A stretch of DNA of 64,000 bases from Enhygromyxa salina (lineage in GTDB: Bacteria > Myxococcota_A > Polyangia > Nannocystales > Nannocystaceae): the NCBI RefSeq assembly GCF_002994615.1, contig NZ_PVNK01000136.1, positions 61,770-125,769 of the forward strand. The letters are read 5' to 3'. The translations under genes and the position numbers were made by a program. The notes under the pieces are model-generated. The model was not told the DNA's origin and ran no database searches. It saw only the letters and a list, made by a program, of their open reading frames with translations. Shown here piece by piece: positions 25,594 to 37,309 of this stretch (position 1 is its first letter; the number at the start of each line of letters is the position of its first letter).

Positions 25594-25647
25594 GCTCGCC
25601 TCTCGGCGAGTACGAGCCCTAAATCACTAGCTTTTTCAATTCAGCGC
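25594..25647. repeat. 54-bp gene-end repeat, copy B
   Basis: Read on the - strand it starts GCGCTGAATT at the rsbX stop codon and ends GGCGAGC, like copy A at 21558-21611 on the + strand. The end folds as a perfect CTCGCC-GAGA-GGCGAG hairpin. Both copies follow a short gene's stop region on that gene's own strand. Confidence 0.65.
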
Positions 25648-26222
25648 TCGATTTGGGTCGAGTAGCTGACGTGGATCACCGTTGCGTCGTCGCGGTCGTG
25701 CGAGTGCTCGGCGATCAGCTGCTGGCACAGCAGGTCGGGGTCGAGCGAGCCGAGCTGCCGCAGCGGGGCGCAGCGCTCGATGCCGTCGGTGAACAGCAAG
25801 ACCCGTCCGGTCCCGCTGAGCTCGAGCTCGGTCGAGCGCATGCGCGGGACCCGATGGCCGAGGACCCCGTTGGCGGGCACGTAGGGCAGCGCCGGTCCGA
25901 CCAGGGTCCGCAGCTCGACGTTGCCGACGCCGCCGAGGCTGACCCTGCCGGCCTCGAAGCGCAGCAGCGCGGCCGCGGCCCCGCGCGAATGCACGAGCCG
26001 CGTGTGCAGGCGACGCAGGCCCGCGTCGATTGACAGCTCGGCCTCGAACGCGCCAGCCTCGTCGAGCGCGAGCTCGGCCGCGTCGGCGGCCAGCGGCCCA
26101 TGCCCGAGAGCGTCGACGAGCAGGACCCAGGTCACCCCGTCGACCCTGCGCACGAAGCCAGCGTCACCGCTGCGAGTCTCGCCGACCCGTGGGCGGCCAT
26201 GAATTCGTGCGTCGATCTCCAC
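25641..26222 (-). CDS. rsbX: RsbX-like PP2C-type phosphatase
   Basis: 193 residues from a GTG at 26222, near the length of Bacillus RsbX; the frame stays open upstream inside the preceding lipoprotein gene, where it is not coding. PP2C/SpoIIE-type landmarks: GETRSGDAGFVRR (metal-binding Asp region), WVLLVDALGHGPLAADAAEL, LGGVGNVELRTLV, VLLFTDGIER and HDRDDATVIHV. RsbX dephosphorylates RsbS and RsbR to reset the stressosome, so it completes the T-S-R set it faces across 214 bp. It lies 34 bp downstream of a co-directional lipoprotein gene and may be co-transcribed with it. Confidence 0.83.
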   Translation of the reverse strand: MEIDARIHGRPRVGETRSGDAGFVRRVDGVTWVLLVDALGHGPLAADAAELALDEAGAFEAELSIDAGLRRLHTRLVHSRGAAAALLRFEAGRVSLGGVGNVELRTLVGPALPYVPANGVLGHRVPRMRSTELELSGTGRVLLFTDGIERCAPLRQLGSLDPDLLCQQLIAEHSHDRDDATVIHVSYSTQIER

Positions 26223-26256
26223 CTTGTCGCTGCCCTTCGAGCTCCGAGCTCGGAGC

Positions 26257-27651
26257 TCAGGGATCACTATCACTGGGCTCGACCAAAAAGAAGTCGATCC
26301 AGGTCTCGAGGTGGTCGACCTCGACGTCCTTGGCCAAAGTGGTGAACACGATCGAGCTGCCCTCGATCGCCAGCGCGTCGTAGTTGATCGTGGTCCCGAG
26401 GTTGCCCGCCACGCCATCGCGGAAGGTGCTGACCACGTCCTGGTTGTCCTCGACGAGCTGGCTCTCCTGGGCCGCGACGGCCCCGGCCCCCTGACCACCG
26501 AGGACCGCGACCTCGCCCGCGGTCAGGACCACCCCCTCGCCCTCGACGAGGTCGACGTCGAGGTCCATGGTCGCGAGGGCATAGCCGCAGTAGCCGTCGG
26601 CGAAGCGCCAGACCTTGAACTGGGTGGTCATGAACTCCTGGCCCCCGGGCGCGCCGACGATGTGCTCGAGGGTCACGCCGTAGTTGCCGTCCTCGTCGGG
26701 CACACCGTCCTCGTCGTAGATCCGCGGGATCTCGCCCTCGTCCATCAGGCGATCGACCATCGACTCGAACAGCGCGATGTCGAAGTCGACGACCATCGGC
26801 ACGCCCATCGGCATCTCGCCGTCGATCTCGAGCCCCCCGCCGGGCGGCAGCGCGAGGTTGCTCTGCATGGCCAGGACCATCGTGTCTTGCTCCGGGAACA
26901 CGAGCAGCTTGCGCGCGAGCAGGCGAACGTCGCCCTCGCCGATCTCCCACGAGTCGAGGGTCAGGAGCTCGGTCGCCCCGTAGCTCTCGCGGATCTTCTC
27001 CTCCATGAACAACCCGAGCGCCTCGACGAGGGCCGGGTGCTCTTCGGTCTCGAGCCCAAACGCGTTGAGGTACAGCTCTTGAACGCGCAGCCGCGAGTAG
27101 TCGGCGACCAGCACCGTCGAGGTCTCGCCCTTGGGCTCGAGCTCCATCGGAATGCGGAACTTCACGCTCCCGACCCCCGCGCCCTGGGGCTCGTCGTCGA
27201 GCCCGTACATCACGCAGCTGAAGTCGAACGAGTACTGCACGCAGGTCGGGCAGCCCTCGAGCGACTCGAGCTCGATGACCGGCGCGCTGGTGGCCTCGAA
27301 CTTCAGGGTCCCCGGGCCCGTGTACCAGACGAAGGGCAGCTCGCCCGTGAACGGCACGTCCTGGCCGACCACGCCCTCGAGCAGCGTGTTGACGCCGGCC
27401 TCGGAGAACTTGATCGCCACGGGGTAGGGCTCGCCCTGGGGGATCGGGACCAGGAGCTCCGAGGTCCGAGCGACCTCGGCCCGAAACTCCGACTCCTGAT
27501 ACTCGCAGTCGAAGTAGATGTCCTCGCCCCGGCATCCGCCGGTCGCGGCGAGCATGCCGAGCACGGCTCCGAGGGCCGCGCCGCCGGCCAACCTTCGCGT
27601 TCCAGGCCCGATGCGGGGAGAGCGGGCGCGACCAAGCCAAGCACGGAGCAT
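26257..27651 (-). CDS. Hypothetical lipoprotein
   Basis: 464 residues from the ATG at 27651. The signal has an Arg-rich front, a hydrophobic run ALGAVLGMLAAT, and Cys in TGGC. The mature part has scattered Cys pairs (CPTCVQYSFDFSC) and many acidic residues, with no family I recognise. It is divergent from another lipoprotein gene at 27872 across about 220 bp that must hold both promoters; a small palindrome GACATGAATGTC sits there near 27770. The following gene on its strand is rsbX. Confidence 0.7.
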   Translation of the reverse strand: MLRAWLGRARSPRIGPGTRRLAGGAALGAVLGMLAATGGCRGEDIYFDCEYQESEFRAEVARTSELLVPIPQGEPYPVAIKFSEAGVNTLLEGVVGQDVPFTGELPFVWYTGPGTLKFEATSAPVIELESLEGCPTCVQYSFDFSCVMYGLDDEPQGAGVGSVKFRIPMELEPKGETSTVLVADYSRLRVQELYLNAFGLETEEHPALVEALGLFMEEKIRESYGATELLTLDSWEIGEGDVRLLARKLLVFPEQDTMVLAMQSNLALPPGGGLEIDGEMPMGVPMVVDFDIALFESMVDRLMDEGEIPRIYDEDGVPDEDGNYGVTLEHIVGAPGGQEFMTTQFKVWRFADGYCGYALATMDLDVDLVEGEGVVLTAGEVAVLGGQGAGAVAAQESQLVEDNQDVVSTFRDGVAGNLGTTINYDALAIEGSSIVFTTLAKDVEVDHLETWIDFFLVEPSDSDP

Positions 27652-27871
27652 GCCTGCATTTTGGCGGCCTCCGCCGGCCAAGACAAGCAAACGCTGACCG
27701 CAAAGGCTCGCCACGCTCCCCCACCCTGGAGTGGATCTGTGCGCTGCCAGTGCTCACTCGTACCCCATGACATGAATGTCGTGGTCAATTCGCGCAGGCC
27801 TCGAGGGCCCGACTCTCAGGTCGTCGTGAGGTCCAAATACTGCTACCTTGGCCCACGTAGGCATGGCTCCC

Positions 27872-28366
27872 ATGACCAAACACTCTGTCTTGGTGCCCGC
27901 GGTCCTGGCTGTGATCGTCGGCGCCGGGGGCCTCAGCGGCTGCTTCGACTCCGACGAGCTGCGCAGCAGCAACGACGGCACCACCGGTGACGGCGGCGAG
28001 ACCGTAGCGATCTACAGCGACGAGTCCGACGAGGGCGGCGACGACAACTGGACCGCCGAGGACACGGGCCCGGCCGAGACCACCTGCCGCGACGCGATCG
28101 AGTGCCTGATCACCTGCCAGACGATCATGCTCTTCAATCCCCAGCCCGAGCCCGATCTGAGCTGCTTCCTCGAGTGCGACAAGGGCCTGACCACCGAGGA
28201 AGCCTACAAGCTCATCAAGCTGGCGGAGTGTATCGGTAACAAGTGCGCCGACGAGGGCGCATGTGGGCCCGACGCGTCGGACCAAGACTGTCTGACCTGC
28301 ATCGCAGGCAACGGCAACGATCCGGAGCCGGAAGGCTGCATCGAAGAAGCCGAAGCCTGCGAGTGA
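27872..28366 (+). CDS. Small Cys-rich lipoprotein
   Basis: 164 residues from the ATG at 27872 (alternative ATG at 27863). Signal MTKHSVLVPAVLAVIVGAGG then SGC gives a lipobox Cys. An acidic Gly/Ser/Thr spacer of about 45 residues follows, then a domain with about twelve Cys (TTCRDAIECLITCQTIM, SCFLECDKGL, CIGNKC, CLTCIAG) that probably pair as disulfides. Such short acidic-spacer Cys modules are common among Nannocystineae surface lipoproteins. It lies 49 bp before the OmpA gene and may share its transcript. Function unknown. Confidence 0.72.
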   Translation: MTKHSVLVPAVLAVIVGAGGLSGCFDSDELRSSNDGTTGDGGETVAIYSDESDEGGDDNWTAEDTGPAETTCRDAIECLITCQTIMLFNPQPEPDLSCFLECDKGLTTEEAYKLIKLAECIGNKCADEGACGPDASDQDCLTCIAGNGNDPEPEGCIEEAEACE

Positions 28367-28415
28367 TCTCTCCCTCACGCGTGACTCCATCCCCCTTTGC
28401 GAGCCCGCTCACTCG

Positions 28416-29870
<1,455 letters not shown>

Positions 29871-29880
29871 GAGCAGCGTC

Positions 29881-31128
29881 ATGCGAGCCCTGACCGTGGG
29901 TCTGTCCCGGGTGCTGGCGGGCGCCGTGGCCTGCGTGACGCTGGTGACCGGCTGCAAGAGTCACCGCAGCGAAGATCAGCAGGCCACGACGGGCCAGCGC
30001 GCGCGCGAGCCCGCCCCGCCCGACGACTCACCTGGCGCCCTCGCCAGCGAGTCGTGCACCTACGCGATGGCCGTGCTCGACCGCCTCGACGTCTACCGCG
30101 GCGTCGAGTGGCCCCTCGAGCCGAGCAAGATCCGCGAGATCCTGACCCGGACCAAAGGTGAGGCCAACCTGCTCGACTGGCTCGCCGACAGCGACCGCGC
30201 GCTCGGGCGCGTGTCCGAGGGCGAGCCCACCGACCTCATGTGGGCCAACGAGCTCCTCGCTCATCTGGCCGAGCGGGACCAAGCCAGCCTCCGCGCCGAC
30301 CTCACGCGCATCGTCACGCGGCTGCGCGCCGTCACGCTGCTCGAGATGCGTCGCCTCCTCGCCGAGGTCGCCGACGAGCGCGCGACCGGGCCCGAGGCCC
30401 TGGCCCGGTGGGACGAGGCCCACTGCCTGTGGAGCGGCGGCCTGCGCAAGCTCGCGACCCGCGCCGACGCCCTCCCGGCCCGCGGCGGCGAGGGCTGGGA
30501 GGCCAGCATCGCCGAGGCTTTCGCCAACGGCCGCGCAGCGCTCGACGATCCGGCCAAGGCCAGCGCCGAGGTCAAGGCCGCCAAGCAGCAGATCGAGAAG
30601 GGCATGTACGCCGTCTTTTATCGGCTGATCCTCGCCGAGGCCGAGTCCAGGACCGCGCTCGGAGCAGCCGAGGCCCGCGAGCTCGTCGACGCCCTCGAAG
30701 ATCGCCTCGCCGATCGCAACGGCCCGGGGCTCGCGCGCATCCGCGCCCAGCTCGACGCGGCGCCCGCCGACATCGACGCGACCCAGATCGAGCGCGAGCT
30801 CGCGGTCGCGTTCACCAAGCGCGCGCGCAAGTACTGCGACAAGGCCGTGAGCTCCGCCGAGCTCGCGACCCCCGACGCGATCGCCGAGACCTGGGAGGGT
30901 GTCATCTACACCCAGGTCATCCTCCCGAGCATGCGCGAGGCCCTCAGCCCCGAGGGCTTCGACGCCGATGCCTACAGCGCGGACTGGCAAGGTTACCTCG
31001 AGGCGGTCACGGCCGGCGACGCCCAGACCGCCGCCGAGATCTCGGCCCGCCTCATCGAGTGGAACTGCGCCTACCAGGACCGGCTCGGCCTGAGCGAGTG
31101 CAGCTCGTCGACCAACGAGATCGAATAG
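29881..31128 (+). CDS. Hypothetical helical lipoprotein
   Basis: 415 residues. The signal [20 protein letters not shown] leads to a TGC lipobox. The mature protein is almost entirely helical, rich in Ala, Glu and Arg, with no motif I recognise; [12 protein letters not shown] near the front and CDKA / [12 protein letters not shown] near the end carry Cys. It is 10 bp after the OmpA gene, so the two are probably co-expressed at the envelope, and it ends 38 bp before pyruvate carboxylase. Confidence 0.7.
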   Translation: MRALTVGLSRVLAGAVACVTLVTGCKSHRSEDQQATTGQRAREPAPPDDSPGALASESCTYAMAVLDRLDVYRGVEWPLEPSKIREILTRTKGEANLLDWLADSDRALGRVSEGEPTDLMWANELLAHLAERDQASLRADLTRIVTRLRAVTLLEMRRLLAEVADERATGPEALARWDEAHCLWSGGLRKLATRADALPARGGEGWEASIAEAFANGRAALDDPAKASAEVKAAKQQIEKGMYAVFYRLILAEAESRTALGAAEARELVDALEDRLADRNGPGLARIRAQLDAAPADIDATQIERELAVAFTKRARKYCDKAVSSAELATPDAIAETWEGVIYTQVILPSMREALSPEGFDADAYSADWQGYLEAVTAGDAQTAAEISARLIEWNCAYQDRLGLSECSSSTNEIE

Positions 31129-31166
31129 GCGCTTTGGAGGCGCTGCGAGGCGGGTACAATCCGCCC

Positions 31167-34100
31167 GTGCCCGATCGGCCGATCCGCAAGCTCCTGTGCG
31201 CCAACCGTGGTGAGATCGCCATTCGCGTGTTCCGAGCCGCGACCGAGCTCGGGATCCGCACCGTCGCGATCTTCAGCCGTGAGGACCGCGTCCACCTCCA
31301 TCGCTACAAGGCCGACGAGGGCTACCTGATCGGCGAGGGCAAGACCCCCGTCGCCGCCTACCTCGACATCGAGGGCATCATCGAGCTCGCCCGCCAGAGC
31401 CAGGTCGACGCGATCCACCCGGGCTACGGCTTCCTGTCCGAGCGGGCCGACTTCGCCCGGGCCTGCGAGGCCGCCGGGATCCGCTTCGTCGGGCCCTCGC
31501 CGGACGTGATCGAGGTCCTCGGCGACAAGACCCGCGCCCGCGCGCTGGCGATCGCGGCCGGCGTCCCGGTCGTCCCCGGCAGCGACGGGCCGATCGAGGA
31601 TCTCGCCGCGGCCGAGGCCTTCGTCGAGGCCCACGGCCTGCCGGTCATCATCAAGGCCGCGATGGGCGGCGGCGGCCGGGGCATGCGAGTGGTCCGCGAG
31701 CGCGCCGAGCTCGGCTCGGCCTTCGAGCGCGCGCGGTCCGAGGCCGAGTCGGCGTTCGGCGACGGGACCGTGTTCATCGAGCGCTTCGTCGAGCGCCCGC
31801 GCCACATCGAGGTCCAGATCCTCGCCGACGCTCGCGGCGACGTCATCCACCTGTTCGAGCGCGACTGCTCGGTCCAGCGCCGCCACCAGAAGGTCGTCGA
31901 GGTCGCGCCCGCCGTCCACCTCGACCCCGACCTGCGCGAGGCCGTGCTCCGCGACGCGGTCACGCTCGCGCGCCACACGGGCTACCGCAACGCCGGGACC
32001 GTCGAGTTCCTCGTCGACGCGCAGGGCCGCCACTACTTCATCGAGGTCAACCCTCGCATCCAGGTCGAGCACACCGTCACCGAGCAGGTCACCCTCGTCG
32101 ATCTCGTCCAGGCCCAGGTCCGCATCGCTGGCGGCGCGACCCTGGCCGAGCTCGGCCTGAGCCAAGACGCGATCGCAACCCGCGGCTTCGCGATCCAGTG
32201 CCGGGTCACGACCGAAGACCCCCTCAACGGCTTTCAGCCCGACACCGGTCGGATCGAGGCCTACCGCTCGGCCGCGGGCATGGGCATCCGGATCGACGGC
32301 GGCTCGGGCTACGCAGGCGCCCGCGTCTCACCCCACTACGACTCGCTGCTCGCCAAGGTCACCGCCCACTCGCTGAGCTTCGGCTCGGCGACCGCCAAGC
32401 TCCATCGCGCGCTGGCCGAGTTTCGGATCCGCGGGGTCAAGACCAACATCCCCTTCCTTCAGAACGTCCTGCGCCACCCGACCTTCCTCTCGGGCGACGC
32501 GCGGACCGACTTCATCGACAGCGCGCCCGAGCTGTTCACCTTCCCGCGTCGGCGCAACCGCGCCCAGCGAGCGCTGCGCTTCCTCGGCGAGGTCGCGGTC
32601 AACGGGCCCACGGTCGCGCCCGCGTCCGACGCCAAGCCCGGGCCCGATCCCGAGCTGCCCGCCGAGCTCGCCCGGATCGACACCCCGCCGCCCGAGGGCT
32701 GGCGCAGGATCCTGCTCGAGCAGGGGCCCAAGGCCTTCGCCAAGGCCGTGCGCGCGCACCAGGGCCTGCTGCTGATGGACACGACCTGGCGCGACGCTCA
32801 CCAGAGCCTGCTCGCGACGCGCGTGCGCACCCGCGAGCTCGCGGCCGCGGCCCCGGCCACCGCCCACGTCCTGCGCCGCTGCTTCTCGCTCGAGATGTGG
32901 GGCGGCGCGACCTTCGACGTCGCGCTTCGCTTCTTGCGCGAGTGCCCCTGGGATCGGCTCGAGCGGCTCCGCGCGCTGGTCCCCAACATCCCGTTTCAGA
33001 TGCTGCTGCGGGGCGCGAACGCGGTCGGCTACACCAACTACCCCGACAACGTCGTCCGCCGCTTCGTCGAGCTCGCGCGGCGCTCGGGCGTCGACGTGTT
33101 CCGGATCTTCGACTGCCTCAACTACATCCCCAACCTCGAGCTCGGCATCGACGCGGTCGGCAGCGCGGGCGGGGTGATCGAGGCCGCGATCTGCTACACG
33201 GGCGACGTCAGCTCGACCGAGCGGACCAAGTACTCGCTGCAGTACTACGTCGACCTCGCCGGGCAGCTGCAGGATCGCGGCGTCCACGTGCTCTCGATCA
33301 AGGACATGGCCGGCCTGCTCAAGCCCGGCGCCGCTCGGCTCCTGATCCGAACCCTGCGCGAGGCCTTCCCCTACCTGCCGATCCACGTCCACACCCACGA
33401 CACGGCCGGGACCGGCGTGGCCTCGATGCTCGCCTGCGCCGAGGCCGGAGCCGACGTCGTCGACGTCGCCCTCGACGCCATGGCTGGCCTGACCTCGCAG
33501 CCCGCGATGGGGGCGATCGTCGCCGCGCTGGCCGGGACCGAGCGCGACACCGGCCTCGAGCTCGGGGGTATTTCGCCGCTCAACAGCTATTGGGAGCAAG
33601 TCCGCGGCCTCTATGCTCCGTTCGAGTCGGGCCTCAAGAGCGGCAGCGCCGACGTCTACATGCACGAGATGCCCGGCGGGCAGTACACCAACTTGCAGTT
33701 CCAGGCCCGCGCGCTCGGCCTCGCGCGGCGCTGGGAGGCGATCAAGCGGGCCTACGCCGCCGCCAACCGCCTGCTCGGCGACGTCATCAAGGTCACCCCG
33801 AGCTCGAAGGTCGTCGGCGACCTCGCCCAGTTCATGGTCCAAAACGATCTTGACGAGCAGCTCGTGCGCGAGCGGGCCGAGACCCTCTCGTTCCCGCGCT
33901 CGGTCGTCGAGTTCTTCCAGGGCTACCTCGGCGTGCCCCACGGCGGGTTCCCGGAGCCCCTGCGCTCCAAGGTCGTCCGCGGCCTCCCGGTCATTGAAGG
34001 CCGGCCCGGCGCGACGCTCCCGGCCCTCGACCTCGACCTCCTCCAGCGCCAGCTCGAGACCAAGTGGGGCGCCTACGTCCGCGACGTCGACGTGGTCTCG

Positions 34101-34634
34101 GCCGCCCTCTACCCGGCGGTCTTCGACGAATACATGGCCTTCCGCCGCGATTACAGCGACGTCTCGCTCCTGCCCACGCGCAACTTCATCGCCCCGATGC
34201 GCCTCGGCGAAGAGATCAACTTCGAGATCGAGCGCGGCAAGCTGCTGATCGTCAAGCTGACCGCGATCGGCGACGTCCGCGACGACGGCCAGCGCGAGGT
34301 CTTCTTCGAGCTCAACGGCCAGCCCCGCTCGATCCTCGTGCCCGACGCCTCGGTCGCCCACGAGACCGTGACCCGCGAGCGGGCCAAGCCCGACGAGCCC
34401 GGGTCCGTCGGCGCGCCGATGCCCGGGGTCGTGATCGAGCTCCGGGCCGAGGCTGGCCAGCAGGTTGCGACTGGCGACGCGCTGGTCGTGCTCTCGGCCA
34501 TGAAGATGGAGACCGTGGTCGGAGCCCCGGTCGCCGGGACCTTGAAGCGCCTCGCGGTCGGGGTCGGAGACTCGCTGATCGCCGGCGACCTCCTGGTCGA
34601 GATCGACGTCGACGTCGGCGACGCGCTGGCATAG
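31167..34634 (+). CDS. pyc: Pyruvate carboxylase
   Basis: 1155 residues from a GTG at 31167 that begins the biotin carboxylase fold ([18 protein letters not shown]); upstream frame is a shadow of the previous gene. It makes oxaloacetate from pyruvate, bicarbonate and ATP to refill the TCA cycle. Domains: biotin carboxylase 1-450 ([13 protein letters not shown] near 166, [15 protein letters not shown] near 292), carboxyltransferase from about 534 ([18 protein letters not shown]), then a biotin carrier end with SAMKMETVV near 1110, the Lys being biotinylated. Length matches the single-chain alpha4 type. A large AMP-free two-subunit type is excluded by the fusion. Confidence 0.97.
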   Translation: MPDRPIRKLLCANRGEIAIRVFRAATELGIRTVAIFSREDRVHLHRYKADEGYLIGEGKTPVAAYLDIEGIIELARQSQVDAIHPGYGFLSERADFARACEAAGIRFVGPSPDVIEVLGDKTRARALAIAAGVPVVPGSDGPIEDLAAAEAFVEAHGLPVIIKAAMGGGGRGMRVVRERAELGSAFERARSEAESAFGDGTVFIERFVERPRHIEVQILADARGDVIHLFERDCSVQRRHQKVVEVAPAVHLDPDLREAVLRDAVTLARHTGYRNAGTVEFLVDAQGRHYFIEVNPRIQVEHTVTEQVTLVDLVQAQVRIAGGATLAELGLSQDAIATRGFAIQCRVTTEDPLNGFQPDTGRIEAYRSAAGMGIRIDGGSGYAGARVSPHYDSLLAKVTAHSLSFGSATAKLHRALAEFRIRGVKTNIPFLQNVLRHPTFLSGDARTDFIDSAPELFTFPRRRNRAQRALRFLGEVAVNGPTVAPASDAKPGPDPELPAELARIDTPPPEGWRRILLEQGPKAFAKAVRAHQGLLLMDTTWRDAHQSLLATRVRTRELAAAAPATAHVLRRCFSLEMWGGATFDVALRFLRECPWDRLERLRALVPNIPFQMLLRGANAVGYTNYPDNVVRRFVELARRSGVDVFRIFDCLNYIPNLELGIDAVGSAGGVIEAAICYTGDVSSTERTKYSLQYYVDLAGQLQDRGVHVLSIKDMAGLLKPGAARLLIRTLREAFPYLPIHVHTHDTAGTGVASMLACAEAGADVVDVALDAMAGLTSQPAMGAIVAALAGTERDTGLELGGISPLNSYWEQVRGLYAPFESGLKSGSADVYMHEMPGGQYTNLQFQARALGLARRWEAIKRAYAAANRLLGDVIKVTPSSKVVGDLAQFMVQNDLDEQLVRERAETLSFPRSVVEFFQGYLGVPHGGFPEPLRSKVVRGLPVIEGRPGATLPALDLDLLQRQLETKWGAYVRDVDVVSAALYPAVFDEYMAFRRDYSDVSLLPTRNFIAPMRLGEEINFEIERGKLLIVKLTAIGDVRDDGQREVFFELNGQPRSILVPDASVAHETVTRERAKPDEPGSVGAPMPGVVIELRAEAGQQVATGDALVVLSAMKMETVVGAPVAGTLKRLAVGVGDSLIAGDLLVEIDVDVGDALA

Positions 34635-34660
34635 TTGCGCGCCACGGTGGAGCGAGTCGA

Positions 34661-34918
34661 GTGGCTGTAGGGTCGCCAACAGGCGATCCGCCCCGCCCGC
34701 TCGACCGGTTCTACCGCGGCCTCGACGGCTTCTCGATCCCCATGGCCGACGCCCGCCGGGTCCACCAGTCCTTGGGGTCGGCCATCTACGGTGAGCTGCT
34801 GCCGAGCGCCGCGCTCGAGCTGTTCGCGCGGCTCGAGCTCCACGCTGACGATCACTTCGTGGACCTCGGCTCGGGCACGGGCAAGATCGTGCTGCTCGCG
34901 GGCGCCCCTGGTGCCCGG
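34661..34918 (+). pseudogene. Truncated SAM-dependent methyltransferase (N-terminal fragment)
   Basis: From a GTG at 34661 the frame reads DRFYRGLDGFSIPMADARRV and then HADDHFVDLGSGTGKIVLLAG, which is methyltransferase motif I (SAM-binding) with the helix leading to it, similar to DOT1-like or 'class I' enzymes. Coding character then stops within a few residues, at about 34905, and the frame runs antisense into the end of the opposite lipoprotein gene. The rest of the fold (motifs II-IV) is missing, so the fragment cannot be a working enzyme. It starts 27 bp after pyruvate carboxylase. A deletion or rearrangement joined it to the neighbour's tail. Confidence 0.6.
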
Positions 34919-34925
34919 TCCCCGA

Positions 34926-36584
34926 TCAGTCGCTCAAGATCAGGATCAGCGAGGTCGCCAGCGTCGCCGACTCGCCCTCGCCGTAGATCACGCGCAGATC
35001 GTAGCTCGTGTTCGGATCGGGCTGATCGACGATCACGATCGGGTTGCTGTCGGGCTCATGGTCCGCGAAGGTCTCGCCGCTGTTCGCGTCGATGACCTCG
35101 AGGTCGACGTTGAACGAGTCCTCGTGGGAGACGGCCCCGAACACCGCCGACTTGCTCCCGAGCGTGATCCCCCGCTGGCGGATCGCCTCACCCGGATAGA
35201 GGATCGTGCCCTGCACGGCCCAGTCGCTCTCGTGGAAGACCAGCCCGTTGGGGAAGCCGAGGTCCTGGACCTTGGCCGAGGCGAACGCGCCCGAGTCGAG
35301 CAAGCGCTGGAACACCTTCTGGAGGATCTCGGCCTCGATCCGGAGGCCGCCGTCCTGCATGACCACGATCGCGCCGAACTCCTCGTCCTGTCCGACGACC
35401 GCGAGCTGAACCCGGTAGTTGTCGGTCGTCGGGACCGTGAAGCTGACCGTCGGGTTGGCGTCGGGGTCGGTGTCGGCGGCGATCACGTTGCCGCTCGAGT
35501 CGGTGATCTGAATGTCGATGTTGGCCCCGGTCGCGCTCGCGCCGATGACCGCGTAGGTCATGCCAGCCTCGAAGGGCCGGCTAAAGTGCTGGGGGTGGTC
35601 GGGCCGCAAGAAGCCCGCGACGACCGTGCTGCCCTTGTCGTCGAAGCCGAACTTGGTCGTGTTGTCGATCCGCGAGGCGGTCACGAGCAGCTGCTGCAAG
35701 GCGGCGGCCATGAACGAGCCCGGCCGCCAGGCGTTCTCGTCGACGTGGAGCGTGAGATCGGAGGCGACCTGACGCTCGCCCTCGGCCGGCGTCCGTGGGC
35801 TCGCGTCCGCGGCGACCCGGGCCGACTCGGGCTGCTCGGGCTCCACGGCCCGCGCGGGGCTGCCGTCGTCCCAGTGGCGCGAGGCCAGCGGCATCATCAG
35901 GACCTGCAGCGGGGTGAAGCAGTCGTTGAGCGCGGCCTGGTCATCCATGCACGAGTCGAGGTCGCCCATCTGCGTGCTCTCGCCCGAGCCGCGGCCAGCG
36001 GCCACGCCGACCCCCGCGCCCGTGGTCGTCTCTTCCGCCCTGAGCCCGCCCTCGATCTGTTTCTCCTCGGAGAAGTTGAACGCGCCGACGCTGAGCGTGG
36101 TCACGTAGTGGGTCGCGCGCTCGCAGTCGGGATCGTCCTTGGGGATCCTGAAGTCGCTGACCAGCTCCCACGAGCCCACCGTCACGTAGTTGAACTCGAG
36201 CGCCTTGCCGTTCTTCACGTAGCCAGCGAAGCGCGCGTAGTTGACCGGGACCTTGGCCTGTAGCTCCTGGAAGGAGCGGATGTACATGCTCTCGACCCGG
36301 CGGCCCTTGGACAGGTCCCACACGTAGGTCGCGTCGATCGGGCAGTTGATCCAGTCGAGCTCGTTGGGCCGCTCGACGTCGTAGCGGACCAGGAACACGT
36401 TACGGTGCATCTCGACCGTGTTGTTGATGTGGTGGAGCTCGCTCTCCTCGAAGCCGAACAGGTTGATCGTCGGGTGGTTGTCGGCGACGAGCACGAGGAC
36501 CTTGTCCTTGCCCGCGCAGCCGCCGAGCAAGGCGAGGACGACGAACAGCACGGTGCAGCGAAGGGCATCGAGGGTGGCGCGCAT
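34926..36584 (-). CDS. Large hypothetical lipoprotein
   Basis: 552 residues. Signal MRATLDALRCTVLFVVLALL then GGC (lipobox). Region 1 (about 25-180) is unrecognised; a Gly/Ser/Thr-rich spacer follows near 185-200; a Pro/Glu/Ala stretch near 245-270; then a beta-rich part with 'AVIGASATGANIDIQITDSS' and TDNYRVQLAVVGQDE, which resembles pre-peptidase C-terminal or bacterial Ig-like folds. The C-terminal domain repeats the pattern (NPIVIVDQPDPNTSYDLRV). Such beta-sandwich modules usually bind surfaces or partners. It is convergent with the truncated methyltransferase. Confidence 0.72.
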   Translation of the reverse strand: MRATLDALRCTVLFVVLALLGGCAGKDKVLVLVADNHPTINLFGFEESELHHINNTVEMHRNVFLVRYDVERPNELDWINCPIDATYVWDLSKGRRVESMYIRSFQELQAKVPVNYARFAGYVKNGKALEFNYVTVGSWELVSDFRIPKDDPDCERATHYVTTLSVGAFNFSEEKQIEGGLRAEETTTGAGVGVAAGRGSGESTQMGDLDSCMDDQAALNDCFTPLQVLMMPLASRHWDDGSPARAVEPEQPESARVAADASPRTPAEGERQVASDLTLHVDENAWRPGSFMAAALQQLLVTASRIDNTTKFGFDDKGSTVVAGFLRPDHPQHFSRPFEAGMTYAVIGASATGANIDIQITDSSGNVIAADTDPDANPTVSFTVPTTDNYRVQLAVVGQDEEFGAIVVMQDGGLRIEAEILQKVFQRLLDSGAFASAKVQDLGFPNGLVFHESDWAVQGTILYPGEAIRQRGITLGSKSAVFGAVSHEDSFNVDLEVIDANSGETFADHEPDSNPIVIVDQPDPNTSYDLRVIYGEGESATLATSLILILSD

Positions 36585-36681
36585 GTTCGCGGAGTCTATC
36601 AGCGCTGGGGGCGGCTAGAACGGGTGCGGTCGGGTCGCATTCGCGCGCGCTCAATACCGCGCACCGAACCTTCACGCCCCC

Positions 36682-37275
36682 TCAGAGGCACGCCAGGCCC
36701 TTTGCGTGGCTGACCCAGGCCGTGTCGGCTGCCGCGAATCGCCACGGACGATCGCGGTCGGCCGGCGCGGCGAAGTCGATACCCACGCGCGACCCCGCGA
36801 GCACGCGCCGCGGCGCGTCGCCGGGCAGCAGGCTCAGACCGCCAGAGCGGTGGAGCGGGTGCCCGGACCAGCTGGTGTCGAGCTCGAGCGCGGCGCCGAC
36901 CTTGCCCGGCCCCGCCAGCAGCTCGACGCCCGACTTGCCACCCCGACGCCGACGAATCTCGTCGAGCCCCGCGACCGGCTCACACGCCCGGATCAACACC
37001 GCCGACGCCTGCCCGGGCTCACCCGCCGAGACGTTGAGCATGTTGTGGACGCCGTAGCACAGGTACACGTAGGCCCGACCGCCGGGCCCCCACATCGCGG
37101 CGTTGCGTTCGGTCCGACCAAAGCGCGCGTGGCTGGCCGTGTCTTCGGGGCCGGCGTAGGCCTCGACCTCGGTGATCGCCAGGACGACCGGCCCACGCTT
37201 GATCCGACAGCCGAGCAGCGCGGGCGCGAGCTCGTCGACGGGGACGCGAAAGAAGGACTGCGGCAAGGGCGGCAC
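36682..37275 (-). CDS. 3-methyladenine DNA glycosylase (MPG/AAG family)
   Basis: 197 residues from a GTG at 37275, which matches the family's usual length and start (PQSFFRVPVDELAPALLGC). The longer frame reads into the 166-bp repeat and is not native. It removes alkylated bases such as 3-methyladenine and hypoxanthine. Motifs: ITEVEAYAGPEDTASHA with the catalytic Glu, FGRTERNAAMWGPGGRAYVYLCYGVHNMLN (DNA-intercalating Tyr region), and SVLIRACEP-like 'AVLIRACEP'. A stand-alone gene; the repeat element begins 34 bp upstream, so its promoter must lie inside or beyond the element. Confidence 0.92.
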   Translation of the reverse strand: MPPLPQSFFRVPVDELAPALLGCRIKRGPVVLAITEVEAYAGPEDTASHARFGRTERNAAMWGPGGRAYVYLCYGVHNMLNVSAGEPGQASAVLIRACEPVAGLDEIRRRRGGKSGVELLAGPGKVGAALELDTSWSGHPLHRSGGLSLLPGDAPRRVLAGSRVGIDFAAPADRDRPWRFAAADTAWVSHAKGLACL

Positions 37276-37309
37276 GGCGGGCGCAGTATCCCACCGACGG
37301 AGAAACTTC

